Below, piece after piece: positions 51,986-62,000 of a stretch of 64,000 nucleotides of DNA. A program made the translations under genes and the position numbers. This DNA comes from Pseudomonas putida S13.1.2 (GTDB lineage Bacteria; Pseudomonadota; Gammaproteobacteria; Pseudomonadales; Pseudomonadaceae). The notes below the pieces were generated by a model. The model was not told where the DNA came from, did not search any database, and worked only from the letters and a program-made list of their open reading frames with translations. Location of the stretch: NCBI RefSeq assembly GCF_000498395.2, contig NZ_CP010979.1:4030001-4094000 (forward strand), in the 5' to 3' direction. Within the stretch, counting starts at the first letter, position 1. Every line of letters starts with the position of its first letter.

Positions 51986-52050
51986 GCGGTGGGCGACCTT
52001 TCCCTCTTCACACGCGGTGTAAAAGACCCCATGCAATTCGGGACTTTTGT

Positions 52051-52557
52051 CTAAGCCTGGCGCCGGTTGCGGTAGATGCCGAGCGGTACCAGGATGGCGG
52101 TCAGCACGAACGCCACGAGCGCCCATTGCGCCAGCGACAAACCGAGAAGTGGCGGGTACGGCGTGCTGCAGAAGCCGTCGACCTGGAACGCCAGCGGCCA
52201 GAGTTTGGCCAGCGGCAGGTCATCCACGATTGGCTGGAGGGTGTCGATACCGCAACTGACCATGGGGTTGGCGAGTATATACACATGGTTGCCGGCCGCA
52301 ATGATTCCGCCAATTGCGCTCAGCACCACCAGTGCCTCGAAGAAGGTCAGGCTGCGGCGCCCTGGCATCGCCGCAGCGATAAAGGCAAATATGGCAATGA
52401 ACAGCAGCGCGTAACGCTGCAGGATACACAGCGGGCACGGTGCCTCGCCCAGCACCACTTGCATGTAAAGGGCGCCGCCGATCAGCGAGAGGCAGATCAG
52501 GCCCAACAGCACCAGAAAGCGCCGTTCCCGATTCAGGCGCGATGTTTGTTCATTCAT
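52051..52557 (-). CDS. dsbB: Disulfide bond formation protein B
   Basis: 168 residues, four membrane helices. Redox pairs C41/C44 (APCPLCILQRYA) and C102/C130 (MVSCGIDT, DGFCSTPYPP) are conserved. DsbB reoxidises DsbA and passes electrons to quinone. Its place directly upstream of the cyo operon, on the same strand, links disulfide formation to the terminal quinol oxidase, though the 560-bp gap argues for separate promoters. Confidence 0.94.
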   Translation of the reverse strand: MNEQTSRLNRERRFLVLLGLICLSLIGGALYMQVVLGEAPCPLCILQRYALLFIAIFAFIAAAMPGRRSLTFFEALVVLSAIGGIIAAGNHVYILANPMVSCGIDTLQPIVDDLPLAKLWPLAFQVDGFCSTPYPPLLGLSLAQWALVAFVLTAILVPLGIYRNRRQA

Positions 52558-52811
52558 TGCCGGTTCCTTCGATGGATAGTGGCAGCGTGGTCCGCCTGCC
52601 TGAGCGCAAGTCTACACGCTGGGCAGGGCCTTTGAGCGTGCCGAGGAAGCGGCGTGATAGCACTGCGCAGGGCTATCCGGTGTGGCTGAGACCGGCCGCA
52701 ACAACGTCGGTTCAACGCCGGGCGGCAAAAAACGGCTGCCCGGGTGCCGCGCAGGGGCAAGCCCCTCGACACCCGGGAGTGAAGGATACCGTGATTAAAG
52801 GAGGATTAAAG

Positions 52812-52853
52812 ATGAAAGCTGAGCAGGCGCTTTTCATCTCTCCTTATATATAG
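52812..52853 (+). CDS. Possible 13-residue leader or small peptide
   Basis: ATG preceded by AAAGGAGG with 7-nt spacing, coding MKAEQALFISPYI then TAG. The coding sequence also contains an inverted repeat (GATGAAAGC ... GCTTTTCATC) that could hide the start codon. Strong SD and a hairpin over the start are suggestive of a regulated or remnant start. No family; could be chance. Confidence 0.3.
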   Translation: MKAEQALFISPYI

Positions 52854-52889
52854 GCAGGAAGGAGTACTGTGGCTGGGATACACATTTGT

Positions 52890-52939
52890 GCCTGTACCGG
52901 CCCCTTCGCGGGCTTGCCCGCGAAGGGGCCGGTACAGGC
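52890..52939. repeat. Perfect 50-bp REP palindrome
   Basis: Arms of 24 bp (52890-52913 and 52916-52939; core GGCCCCTTCGCGGGC) separated by TT. It is the GTGG-GAGCGGG-type REP fold fused into one uninterrupted palindrome, without the GTGG tetranucleotide. It sits 6 bp after the hmp stop and probably acts as a 3' hairpin. Confidence 0.85.
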
Positions 52940-52945
52940 GTTACA

Positions 52946-54124
52946 TCACTCCAGGGCAGCCGCCGGCCCGAAGAACTCGTAGCGGCTCTGCTGCTCCGGC
53001 ACACCCAGGCCCTTCAACTGGCGCTTCACCGCCGCCATGAAGGCTTTGGGCCCAAGGAAGTAGGCATCCACATCACGTTCCGGCGGCAGCCACTCGGCCA
53101 GCAAGTCCTCGCTCAGCAGGCCGACAGCATCGGCCTCGGCGCCACCCGCAGGCTCCGCATAGCAGTAGAAACGCTTGAGCTGCGGATGACGCGCCGCCAG
53201 GCCATCGACCCAGTCACGGAAGGCGTGCACCGCACCGTTACGCGCACAGTGGATGAAATGCACCTCGCGCCGGGTTTGCAGCGCCGCCTGCAACATCGCC
53301 AGGGTCGGCGTGATGCCCACGCCCCCGCTGATCAGCACCAGCGGCTTGTCGCTGGCAGCCAGGGTAAAGTCACCCGCAGGCGGGAACAGTTGCAGGGTAT
53401 CGCCCACCACCAGCTCATCGTGCAGGTAATTGGACACCTTGCCGCCCGCCTCGCGCTTGACGCTGATGCGGTACTCCTTGCCATCGCACAGCGCCGACAG
53501 GGAATAGTTGCGGCGCTGTTCGGCACCGTCAATATCCAGCTTAAGACCGATGTACTGGCCTGGCTCGGCCTTGAGCACCGGCTTGCCGTCCACCGGGGCA
53601 AAGTAGAACGAGACGATCTCGCTGCTTTCCTGCTCGCGACGTACCAGGCGGAATTCGCGGGTACCGCGCCAGCCGCCCTCGGCCTCTTCCTTCTCTTTAT
53701 AAAGGTTTTCTTCAGCGCCAATCAGGATGTCGGCCAGCTGACCATAGGCCGCGCCCCAGGCGTCGATCACCGCAGGGGTGGCGATTTCCTTGCCCAGCAC
53801 TTCCTCGATGGCGCGCAGCAGGCAGCTGCCGACGATCGGGTAGTGCTCCGGCAGAATCTGCAGGGCAACATGCTTGTTGATGATCTGCCCGACCAAGCCG
53901 CCCAGCTGCTCCAGCTGGTCAATGTGGCGGGCATACATCAGCACGCCGTTGGCGAGTGCGCGTGGCTGGTCACCACTGGCCTGGTGGGCCTGGTTGAACA
54001 GTGGACGGACCTCTGGGTACTCGTTGAGCATCATCTTGTAGAAGTGGGTGGTCAGTGCTTCGCCGCCGCTTTCCAGCAGGGGTACAGTGGCCTTGATGAT
54101 TGCACGTTGTTCGGCATTGAGCAT
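52946..54124 (-). CDS. hmp: Flavohemoprotein (nitric oxide dioxygenase) Hmp
   Basis: 392 residues. Globin domain: Y29 and Q53 (distal) and the proximal heme ligand H85 (IINKHVALQILPEHY) are present. The FAD domain has RRNYSLSALCDGKEYRISVK, and the NAD domain has PLVLISGGVGITPTLAML and YCYAEP. It converts NO to nitrate with O2 and NADPH. It is divergent from norR, with a palindrome in the 153-bp gap. Confidence 0.97.
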   Translation of the reverse strand: MLNAEQRAIIKATVPLLESGGEALTTHFYKMMLNEYPEVRPLFNQAHQASGDQPRALANGVLMYARHIDQLEQLGGLVGQIINKHVALQILPEHYPIVGSCLLRAIEEVLGKEIATPAVIDAWGAAYGQLADILIGAEENLYKEKEEAEGGWRGTREFRLVRREQESSEIVSFYFAPVDGKPVLKAEPGQYIGLKLDIDGAEQRRNYSLSALCDGKEYRISVKREAGGKVSNYLHDELVVGDTLQLFPPAGDFTLAASDKPLVLISGGVGITPTLAMLQAALQTRREVHFIHCARNGAVHAFRDWVDGLAARHPQLKRFYCYAEPAGGAEADAVGLLSEDLLAEWLPPERDVDAYFLGPKAFMAAVKRQLKGLGVPEQQSRYEFFGPAAALE

Positions 54125-54211
54125 TGCAACAACTCCTGAGCTGTGGCTTCAAATGACTGCCCTAGCCATTTCAGCAATCGTGCCAACTTTTATCGCCAGC
54201 AAAATCAGGGG

Positions 54212-54232
54212 TTTGACACAGGTCATGTCAAA
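54212..54232. promoter_or_regulatory. Candidate NorR operator (inverted repeat)
   Basis: TTTGACA-CAGGTCA-TGTCAAA has 7-bp perfect arms and sits in the hmp-norR intergenic gap, 46 bp from the norR start and ~90 bp from the hmp start. An upstream activator site is expected at about this distance for a sigma54 promoter driving hmp. No good -24/-12 element was found. Confidence 0.6.
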
Positions 54233-54277
54233 ACGACCCACCCCGGCGTATAGTCATATCGACCCATCGGAGTCTTT

Positions 54278-55834
54278 ATGACCACAAAGCCATTGCTTAC
54301 CGCCTTGCTGCCCCTGGTCAGCGACCTGTCCCGCGATTTGCCCGACCAGGAACGCTACCGCCGCCTGTTGCAGGCCATGCGCGGCCTGCTGCCGTGCGAT
54401 GCCGCCGCGCTGCTGCGCCTGGATGGTGAATGGCTGGTGCCGCTGGCTGTGGACGGCCTGAGCCCCGACACCCTGGGGCGGCGCTTCCGGGTCAGCGAGC
54501 ACCCACGGTTCCAGATTCTGCTTAGCCGACCGGAACCCACTCGATTCGCCAGCGACTCCGATCTACCCGACCCCTACGATGGCCTGGTCAACGCGCCGGA
54601 TGCCGACCTTGAAGTGCACGACTGCATGGGTTGCCCGTTGATGGTCGATGAACGCCCTTGGGGCCTGGTCACCCTCGACGCCCTCACCCCCGGGCAGTTC
54701 CAGAGCCTGGAACTGGATGCCCTGCAGGCCTTCGCCAGCCTGGCCGCCGCCACCGTTACCGTGGCCGAGCGCATTCAGCACCTGGCCTTGCGTGCTGAAG
54801 ACGAACACCACCGCGCCGAGATCTACCGCCAGGCCAGCGGCCAGGATAAAGAGCTGATTGGCCAGAGCCCGGCGCACAAGCGCCTGGTAGACGAAATCCG
54901 CCTGGTCGGTGGCAGCGACCTGACCGTGCTGATCACCGGCGAAACCGGGGTCGGCAAGGAACTGGTGGCCCTTGCGCTGCACCAGGCCAGCAGCCGCGCC
55001 GACAAGCCGCTGGTCAGCCTGAACTGCGCCGCCCTGCCCGACACGCTGGTAGAAAGCGAACTGTTCGGCCATGTACGCGGTGCCTTTACCGGTGCGCACG
55101 GCGAGCGCCGCGGTAAGTTCGAACTGGCCAACGGCGGCACGCTGTTCCTCGACGAAGTGGGTGAACTGCCACTCACCGTACAGGCCAAGCTGCTGCGTGT
55201 GCTGCAAAGCGGCCAGTTGCAGCGCCTGGGCTCGGACCGCGAGCACCGCGTGGACGTGCGCCTGATTGCCGCTACCAATCGCGACCTGGCTGCCGAAGTG
55301 CGCAGCGGCAACTTCCGCGCCGACTTCTATCACCGCCTCAGCGTGTACCCGCTGCATGTGCCGCCCTTGCGCGAACGTGGTCGAGATGTAGTGCTGTTGG
55401 CTGGCTACTTCCTCGAACAGAACCGATCACGGCTGGGCCTGAACAGCCTGCGCCTGAGCCACGAAGCCCAAGCCGCGCTGATCGCCTACGACTGGCCAGG
55501 CAACGTGCGCGAACTGGAGCACCTGATCGGCCGCTCGGCACTCAAGGCACTGGGCCAACACCCTGATCGGCCACGCATCCTCACCCTCGAAGCCATCGAC
55601 CTGGACCTACGCGTGTCCCCAGCAACGCCAGGCACGTTGCCCTCCCCCACAGCCTCGTCACACGTAGCCACCGTGCCGGAAGGCAGCCTGCGCGAAGCGG
55701 TCGATATCTACCAGCGCAAGGTGATCGAAGCCTGCCTGCAACGGCATCAGGAGAACTGGGCAGCAGCGGCTCGCGAACTTGGCCTGGACCGCGCAAACCT
55801 GAGCCGTCTGGCCCGCCGGCTGGGGCTTCGCTGA
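54278..55834 (+). CDS. norR: NO-responsive sigma54 activator NorR
   Basis: 518 residues: GAF sensor domain, AAA+ domain with Walker A GETGVGKE (221-228) and GAFTGA (268-273), and a C-terminal Fis-type HTH (ENWAAAARELGLDRANLSRL). In the GAF domain H114 and C116 (EVHDCMGCP) match the iron-ligand region known from E. coli NorR. NO binding to the nonheme iron relieves repression of the ATPase. Likely targets are the divergent hmp gene through the palindrome in between. Start behind GGAGTCTTT. Confidence 0.94.
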   Translation: MTTKPLLTALLPLVSDLSRDLPDQERYRRLLQAMRGLLPCDAAALLRLDGEWLVPLAVDGLSPDTLGRRFRVSEHPRFQILLSRPEPTRFASDSDLPDPYDGLVNAPDADLEVHDCMGCPLMVDERPWGLVTLDALTPGQFQSLELDALQAFASLAAATVTVAERIQHLALRAEDEHHRAEIYRQASGQDKELIGQSPAHKRLVDEIRLVGGSDLTVLITGETGVGKELVALALHQASSRADKPLVSLNCAALPDTLVESELFGHVRGAFTGAHGERRGKFELANGGTLFLDEVGELPLTVQAKLLRVLQSGQLQRLGSDREHRVDVRLIAATNRDLAAEVRSGNFRADFYHRLSVYPLHVPPLRERGRDVVLLAGYFLEQNRSRLGLNSLRLSHEAQAALIAYDWPGNVRELEHLIGRSALKALGQHPDRPRILTLEAIDLDLRVSPATPGTLPSPTASSHVATVPEGSLREAVDIYQRKVIEACLQRHQENWAAAARELGLDRANLSRLARRLGLR

Positions 55835-55891
55835 GGCCTCTCTACCAAAGGATTAACCCAGAAAGCCATCTGGTTGCTTCCCCACCGGCTG

Positions 55892-55898
55892 CTATATC
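55892..55898 (+). promoter_or_regulatory. Candidate sigmaS-type -10 for lapF
   Basis: TGCTATATCT (CTATATC core) resembles the sigmaS/extended -10 consensus. It lies ~130 bp upstream of the lapF ATG. Published work on P. putida reports RpoS dependence of lapF (recalled). Confidence 0.45.
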
Positions 55899-55938
55899 TC
55901 CCTAACCACCCGTTTCTCGACTGCCTGGTCGAGACTGT

Positions 55939-55969
55939 GCGTAAGAACCCTGAAAGGGCTCTGTTACGC
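55939..55969. other. Nested inverted repeat in the lapF leader
   Basis: GCGTAA ... TTACGC (6-bp arms) encloses CCCT-GAA-AGGG, a two-tier hairpin in the predicted 5' leader of lapF. Confidence 0.5.
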
Positions 55970-55976
55970 CGGTTGT

Positions 55977-55994
55977 GGCCCGAACAGTCGGGCC
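55977..55994. other. Hairpin in the lapF leader
   Basis: GGCCCGA-ACAG-TCGGGCC, perfect 7-bp arms, ending ~30 bp before the lapF ATG. It could be the 3' hairpin of norR or a translational control structure. Confidence 0.5.
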
Positions 55995-56024
55995 GGGGGA
56001 TCCGGACACCAGCAGGGAGCATCC

Positions 56025-59000
56025 ATGGACAACATCGTCGTCGCCGATAAGCAATCCGAAGTCGCCACTCAGAGCGCCTGGGGCAATATCAATCTCAAAG
56101 GGCCAGGCGTCGTGCAGATGCCGGTGTCTCCCGACAAGGTGGCCACTGTTACCCAGCGCGGGCAGGACCTGATCGTCACCCTGAAGTCGGGTGAAAAGGT
56201 CACTATCGGCAACTTCTTCGCCGTGGACCAGGCGGGGGTTGGCAGCGACATCGTCTTCGTCGGCGAAGACGGCACCCTGTGGCACGCCCAGTACGATGCG
56301 GCAGCGTTCACCGGCTTCACCTTCGAAGACGTGGCCTCGCTGGACGAACTGGTCGCGGGTATCGGCACCGCCGGCAGTGCCATGCCAACCTGGGCGATTG
56401 CCGGGCTTAGCCTGCTCGGCGTGGGCGGTGCAGCAGCAGCGGCAAACAACGGCGGCGGTGGCAGCAGCGGCGGTTCCGACCCCGACACCACCGCACCGGC
56501 CACCCCCATCGACCTGCTGGTTTCGCCGGATGGCCTGCGCCTGACCGGCCGCGGCGAAGCGGGCACCACGGTGAACATCCGCGACGCCGCCGGCAACCTG
56601 ATCGGCAGCGGCACCGTGGGTGCCGATGGCAGCTTCAACGTGACGTTGAACCCGCCGCAGGTCAATAGCGAAAACCTTGAAGTGACCCTGACCGATGGCG
56701 CCGGTAATGCCTCGGCCCCAGGCACCGTCACCGCCCCGGACGCAACCGCGCCACTGGCACCGACCGACCTCGCCATCAATGAACAGGGCACCACTCTTAG
56801 CGGTCGTGCCGAACCCGGCTCGACGGTTTCCGTGAGGGGCGCTGGTGGTGTATTGCTGGGCACTGCCGTAGCCGGTGCGGACGGCCAGTTCAGCATCACC
56901 CTGCAACCGCCACAGACCGATGGCCAGGCGCTGGACGTCAGCGCCGCAGACGCGGCCGGCAATACGTCGCCAGCTGCCAGCATCACGGCACCGGACGTCG
57001 ACACCCCTGACACTACCGCCCCTGACCAGCCGACCGACCTGGCCCTGGCCAACGGTGTTACCCTCACCGGCCGCGGCGAACCCGGGGCCACCGTGCAGGT
57101 GCGCGATGCTGCCGGCAACCTCATCGGCAGCGGCCTGGTCAACGCTGACGGTACCTTCAACCTCACCCTCTCGCCTGCCCAGGCCAACGGCGAAGCCCTG
57201 GACATTCGCCAGGTCGATGCCGCGGGCAACAGCTCGATACCACTGGAATTCACCGCCCCGGACATCACCCCGCCCGAGGCCGTCACCGACATTCTGGTCG
57301 GCCCGGGAGGCACGGCCCTGAGCGGTCGTGGCGAAGCTGGCGCCACCGTCGAAGTGCGCGATGCCAACGGTAACGTCATCGGCTCTGGCGTGGTGAGTGC
57401 CAACGGTACCTTCCTGATCGACCTCGACCCGGCGGTGCAGCCGGGCGAACAGCTGAGCCTGGTGCAGACCGATCCGAGCGGCAACGCTTCCGTGGCAGTC
57501 GAGTACGACGTACCGCTGACCACCGCGCCAGACAGCCCGAGCAACCTGGCCATCGATGCCGACGGCACCACCCTCAGCGGTTCCGCGCCTGCCGGTACTC
57601 GCGTGGAGGTGCATGACGCCAACGGCACCCTGATCGGCAGCGCCATCGCCAATGCCGATGGCACCTTCAGCATCGAGCTCAACCCGGCCCAAGCCAACGG
57701 CGAACTGCTGGACGTGGTCGCCATCGATGACAGCGGCGTTTCTTCGCTGCCGGCGCAGGTCACCGCGCCAGACATCACCGCGCCTGCCGCCCCGACTGAC
57801 CTGGCTGTCAGCGCGGATGGTAGCGTCATCACCGGTCGTGCCGAACCAGGCAGCACCGTGCGCATCGTTGCTGCCGACGGCAGCGAACTGGGCACGGCCG
57901 TGGTCGGTCCGACCGGCGTGTTCAGCATCAATCTCGCGCCGCCACAAGTCGATGGTGAAGTGCTGCAAGCGACGGCAACAGATGCCGCCGGCAACACATC
58001 GCCCACCAGCGCGGTTACTGCACCGGACATCGACGGTGTCGATACCACGCCACCGGCAGCCCCGACTGACCTGGTAGTCGGCCTGGCCGGCAGCCAACTG
58101 AGCGGTCGTGGCGAAGCCGGCACCACCGTGCAGGTGCGTGACGCAGCAGGCAACGTGCTCGCGACCGGTACCGTTGGCGCCGATGGCACCTTCGTCATTG
58201 CCCTGACTCCTGCCGTGAACGACGGCAGTACCTTGCAAGTCACGCTCACCGACGCCGCTGGCAACATATCGCAGCCGGGCTCGGTCACCTCTACCGACCT
58301 GCTGCCGCCTGCTCAACCGACTGACCTGGCCTTGGCCGATGGCGTGACCTTCACCGGTCGCGGCGAACCAGGCGCTACCGTCCAGGTGCGTGATGCCGCA
58401 GGCACTCTCATCGGCACTGGCACTGTTGGCGCCGATGGCCTGTTCAGCTTGACCCTGAACCCTGCGCAGGCCAATGGCGAAGCCTTGGATGTGCGCGTGG
58501 TGGATGCCGCCGGCAACAGTTCTGCCCCGCTGCAGTTCGATGCACCGGACATCACTCCGCCTGAGGCTGTGAGCAATATCGTGGTCGGCGCGGGTGGCAC
58601 GGCCCTGAGTGGCCGTGGCGAGCCGGGTGCCACGGTCGAAGTGCGCGATGCCAACGGCACCGTGATCGGCACTGGCGTTGTCGGTGACAACGGCACCTTC
58701 CTGATCGACCTCGACCCGGCGGTGCAGCCGGGCGAACAGTTGAGCCTGGTGCAGACCGACCCGAGCGGCAACGCTTCCGTGGCAGTCGAGTACGACGTAC
58801 CGCTGACCACCGCGCCAGACAGCCCGAGCAACCTGGCCATCGACGCTGACGGCACCACCCTGACCGGTACCGCGCCCGCTGGCAGCCGCGTAGAGGTGCA
58901 TGATGCCAACGGCACGCTGATCGGCAGCGCCATCGCCAATGCCGATGGCACCTTCAGCATCGAGCTCAACCCCGCTCAAGCCAACGGCGAACTGCTGGAT

Positions 59001-62000
59001 GTCGTTGCCATCGATGAAAGCGGCGTTTCTTCGCTGCCGGCGCAGGTCACCGCGCCAGACATCACCGCGCCTGCCGCCCCGACTGACCTGGCTGTCAGCG
59101 CGGATGGTAGCGTCATCACCGGTCGTGCCGAACCAGGCAGCACCGTGCGCATCGTTGCTGCCGACGGCAGCGAACTGGGCACGGCCGTGGTCGGTCCGAC
59201 CGGCGTGTTCAGCATCAATCTCGCGCCGCCACAAGTCGATGGTGAAGTGCTGCAAGCGACGGCAACAGATGCCGCCGGCAACACATCGCCCACCAGCGCG
59301 GTTACTGCACCGGACATCGACGGTGTCGATACCACGCCACCGGCAGCCCCGACTGACCTGGTAGTCGGCCTGGCCGGCAGCCAACTGAGCGGTCGTGGCG
59401 AAGCCGGCACCACCGTGCAAGTGCGTGACGCAGCAGGCAACGTGCTCGCGACCGGTACCGTTGGCGCCGATGGCACCTTCGTCATTGACCTGACTCCTGC
59501 CGTGAACGACGGCAGTACCCTGCAAGTCACCCTGACCGATGCTGCTGGCAATGTGTCGCAGCCGGGCTCGGTCACCTCTACCGACCTGCTGCCGCCTGCT
59601 CAACCGACTGACCTGGCCTTGGCCGACGGCGTGACCTTCACCGGTCGCGGTGAACCGGGTGCCACCGTGCAAGTGCGTGATGCCGCAGGCACTCTCATCG
59701 GCACTGGCACTGTTGGCGCCGACGGCCTGTTCAGCTTGACCCTGAACCCTGCGCAGGCCAATGGCGAAGCCCTGGATGTGCGCGTGGTGGATGCCGCCGG
59801 CAACAGTTCGGCGCCGCTGCAGTTCGATGCCCCGGATATCACGCCACCGGATGCAGTAAGCAATATCGTGGTCGGCGCTGATGGCCTGGCCCTGAGTGGC
59901 CGTGGCGAGCCGGGTGCCACGGTCGAAGTGCGCGATGCCAACGGCACCGTGATCGGCACTGGCGTTGTCGGTGACAACGGCACCTTCCTGATCGACCTCG
60001 ACCCGGCGGTGCAGCCGGGCGAACAGTTGAGCCTGGTGCAGACCGACCCGAGCGGCAACGCTTCCGTGGCAGTCGAGTACGACGTACCGCTGACCACCGC
60101 GCCAGACAGCCCGAGCAACCTGGCCATCGACGCTGACGGCACCACCCTGACCGGTACCGCGCCCGCTGGCAGCCGCGTAGAGGTGCATGATGCCAACGGC
60201 ACGCTGATCGGCAGCGCCATCGCCAATGCCGACGGCACCTTCAGCATCGAGCTCAACCCGGCCCAAGCCAACGGCGAACTGCTGGATGTCGTTGCCATCG
60301 ATGAAAGCGGCGTTTCTTCGCTGCCGGCGCAGGTCACCGCGCCAGACATCACCGCGCCTGCCGCCCCGACCGAACTGGCTGTCAGCGCGGATGGCACCGT
60401 GCTCACTGGCCGTGCCGAACCGGGCAGCACCGTGCGCATCGTTGCTGCCGACGGCAGCGAACTGGGCACGGCCGTGGTCGGTCCGACCGGCGTGTTCAGC
60501 ATCAACCTCAACCCACCGCAGCTGGACGGCGAAGTCCTCCAAGCCACTGCAACCGATGCCGCTGGCAATACGTCCGTGGCCACCTCGGTCACTGCGCCGG
60601 ACATCGACGGTGGCGATACCACACCGCCTGAAGCCCCGACTGACCTGGTAATCGGCCTGGCCGGCAGCCAACTGAGCGGTCGTGGCGAAGCCGGCACCAC
60701 CGTGCAGGTACGCGATGCGGCAGGTACTGTGCTGGCCACCGGCACTGTTGACGCCGATGGCAGCTTCGCAGTTACCTTGGCCCCTGCCGTTACCGACGGC
60801 AGCGCCCTGCAGGTGACCCTGACCGATGCCGCTGGCAACGTCTCGCCACCCGGTTCGGTCACCTCGCCGGACCTGCAGGCCCCTGCCCAGCCCACCGAGC
60901 TGGCCCTGGCTGACGGCGTGACCTTCACCGGGCGCGGCGAACCGGGTGCTACCGTCCAGGTGCGTGATGCCGCAGGCACTCTCATCGGCACTGGCACTGT
61001 TGGCGCCGATGGCCTGTTCAGCTTGACCCTGAACCCTGCGCAGGCCAATGGCGAAGCCCTGGATGTGCGCCTGGTGGATGGCGCCGGCAACAGTTCTGCC
61101 CCGCTGCAGTTCGATGCACCGGACATCACTCCGCCTGAGGCTGTGAGCAATATCGTGGTCGGCGCGGGTGGCACGGCCCTGAGTGGCCGTGGCGAGCCGG
61201 GTGCCACGGTCGAAGTGCGCGATGCCAACGGCACCGTGATCGGCACTGGCGTTGTCGGTGACAACGGCACCTTCCTGATCGACCTCGACCCGGCGGTGCA
61301 GCCGGGCGAACAGCTGAGCCTGGTGCAGACCGATCCGAGCGGCAACGCTTCCGTGGCAGTCGAGTACGACGTACCGCTGACCACCGCGCCAGACAGCCCG
61401 AGCAACCTGGCCATCGATGCCGACGGCACCACCCTCAGCGGTTCCGCGCCTGCCGGTACTCGCGTGGAGGTGCATGACGCCAACGGCACCCTGATCGGCA
61501 GCGCCATCGCCAATGCCGATGGCACCTTCAGCATCGAGCTCAACCCCGCTCAAGCCAACGGCGAACTGCTGGATGTGGTCGCCATCGATGACAGCGGCGT
61601 TTCTTCGCTGCCGGCGCAGGTCACCGCACCGGATATCACCGCACCTGCCGCCCCGACCGAACTGGCTGTCAGCGCGGATGGCACCGTGCTCACTGGCCGT
61701 GCCGAACCGGGCAGCACCGTGCGTATCGTTGCCGCCGACGGCAGCGAACTGGGTACGGCCGTGGTCGGCCCGACCGGCGTGTTCAGCATCAACCTCGCGC
61801 CGCCGCAAATAGACGGCGAAGTACTCCAAGCTACCGCTACCGATGCTGCTGGCAATACGTCCGTGGCCAGCTCGGTCACTGCGCCGGACATCGACGGTGG
61901 CGATACCACACCGCCCGACGCGCCTATCGACCTGATCATCGGCCTGGCCGGCAGCCAACTGAGCGGCCGTGGCGAAGCCGGCACCACCGTGCAGGTGCGT

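Larger units (their letters stand above)
52558..52945. other. Gene-free stretch between dsbB and hmp
   Basis: 388 bp holding the dsbB upstream region, a GC-rich imperfect hairpin around 52735-52785 (GGGTGCCG/CGACACCC), a 13-codon reading frame at 52812-52853 with a strong Shine-Dalgarno, and the palindrome at 52890-52939. No longer coding frame with Pseudomonas-like codon use is seen. Confidence 0.6.

Noticed and set aside
51629..52126. 165-codon minus-strand frame between dsbB and cyoA
   Set aside because: It starts inside dsbB, runs through the ANR box and the predicted cyo promoter, and shows no protein-like composition.
54140..54185. sigma54 promoter for hmp (TTGGCACGATTGC)
   Set aside because: The GG and GC elements are 7 bp apart instead of 10, so it does not meet the -24/-12 spacing.
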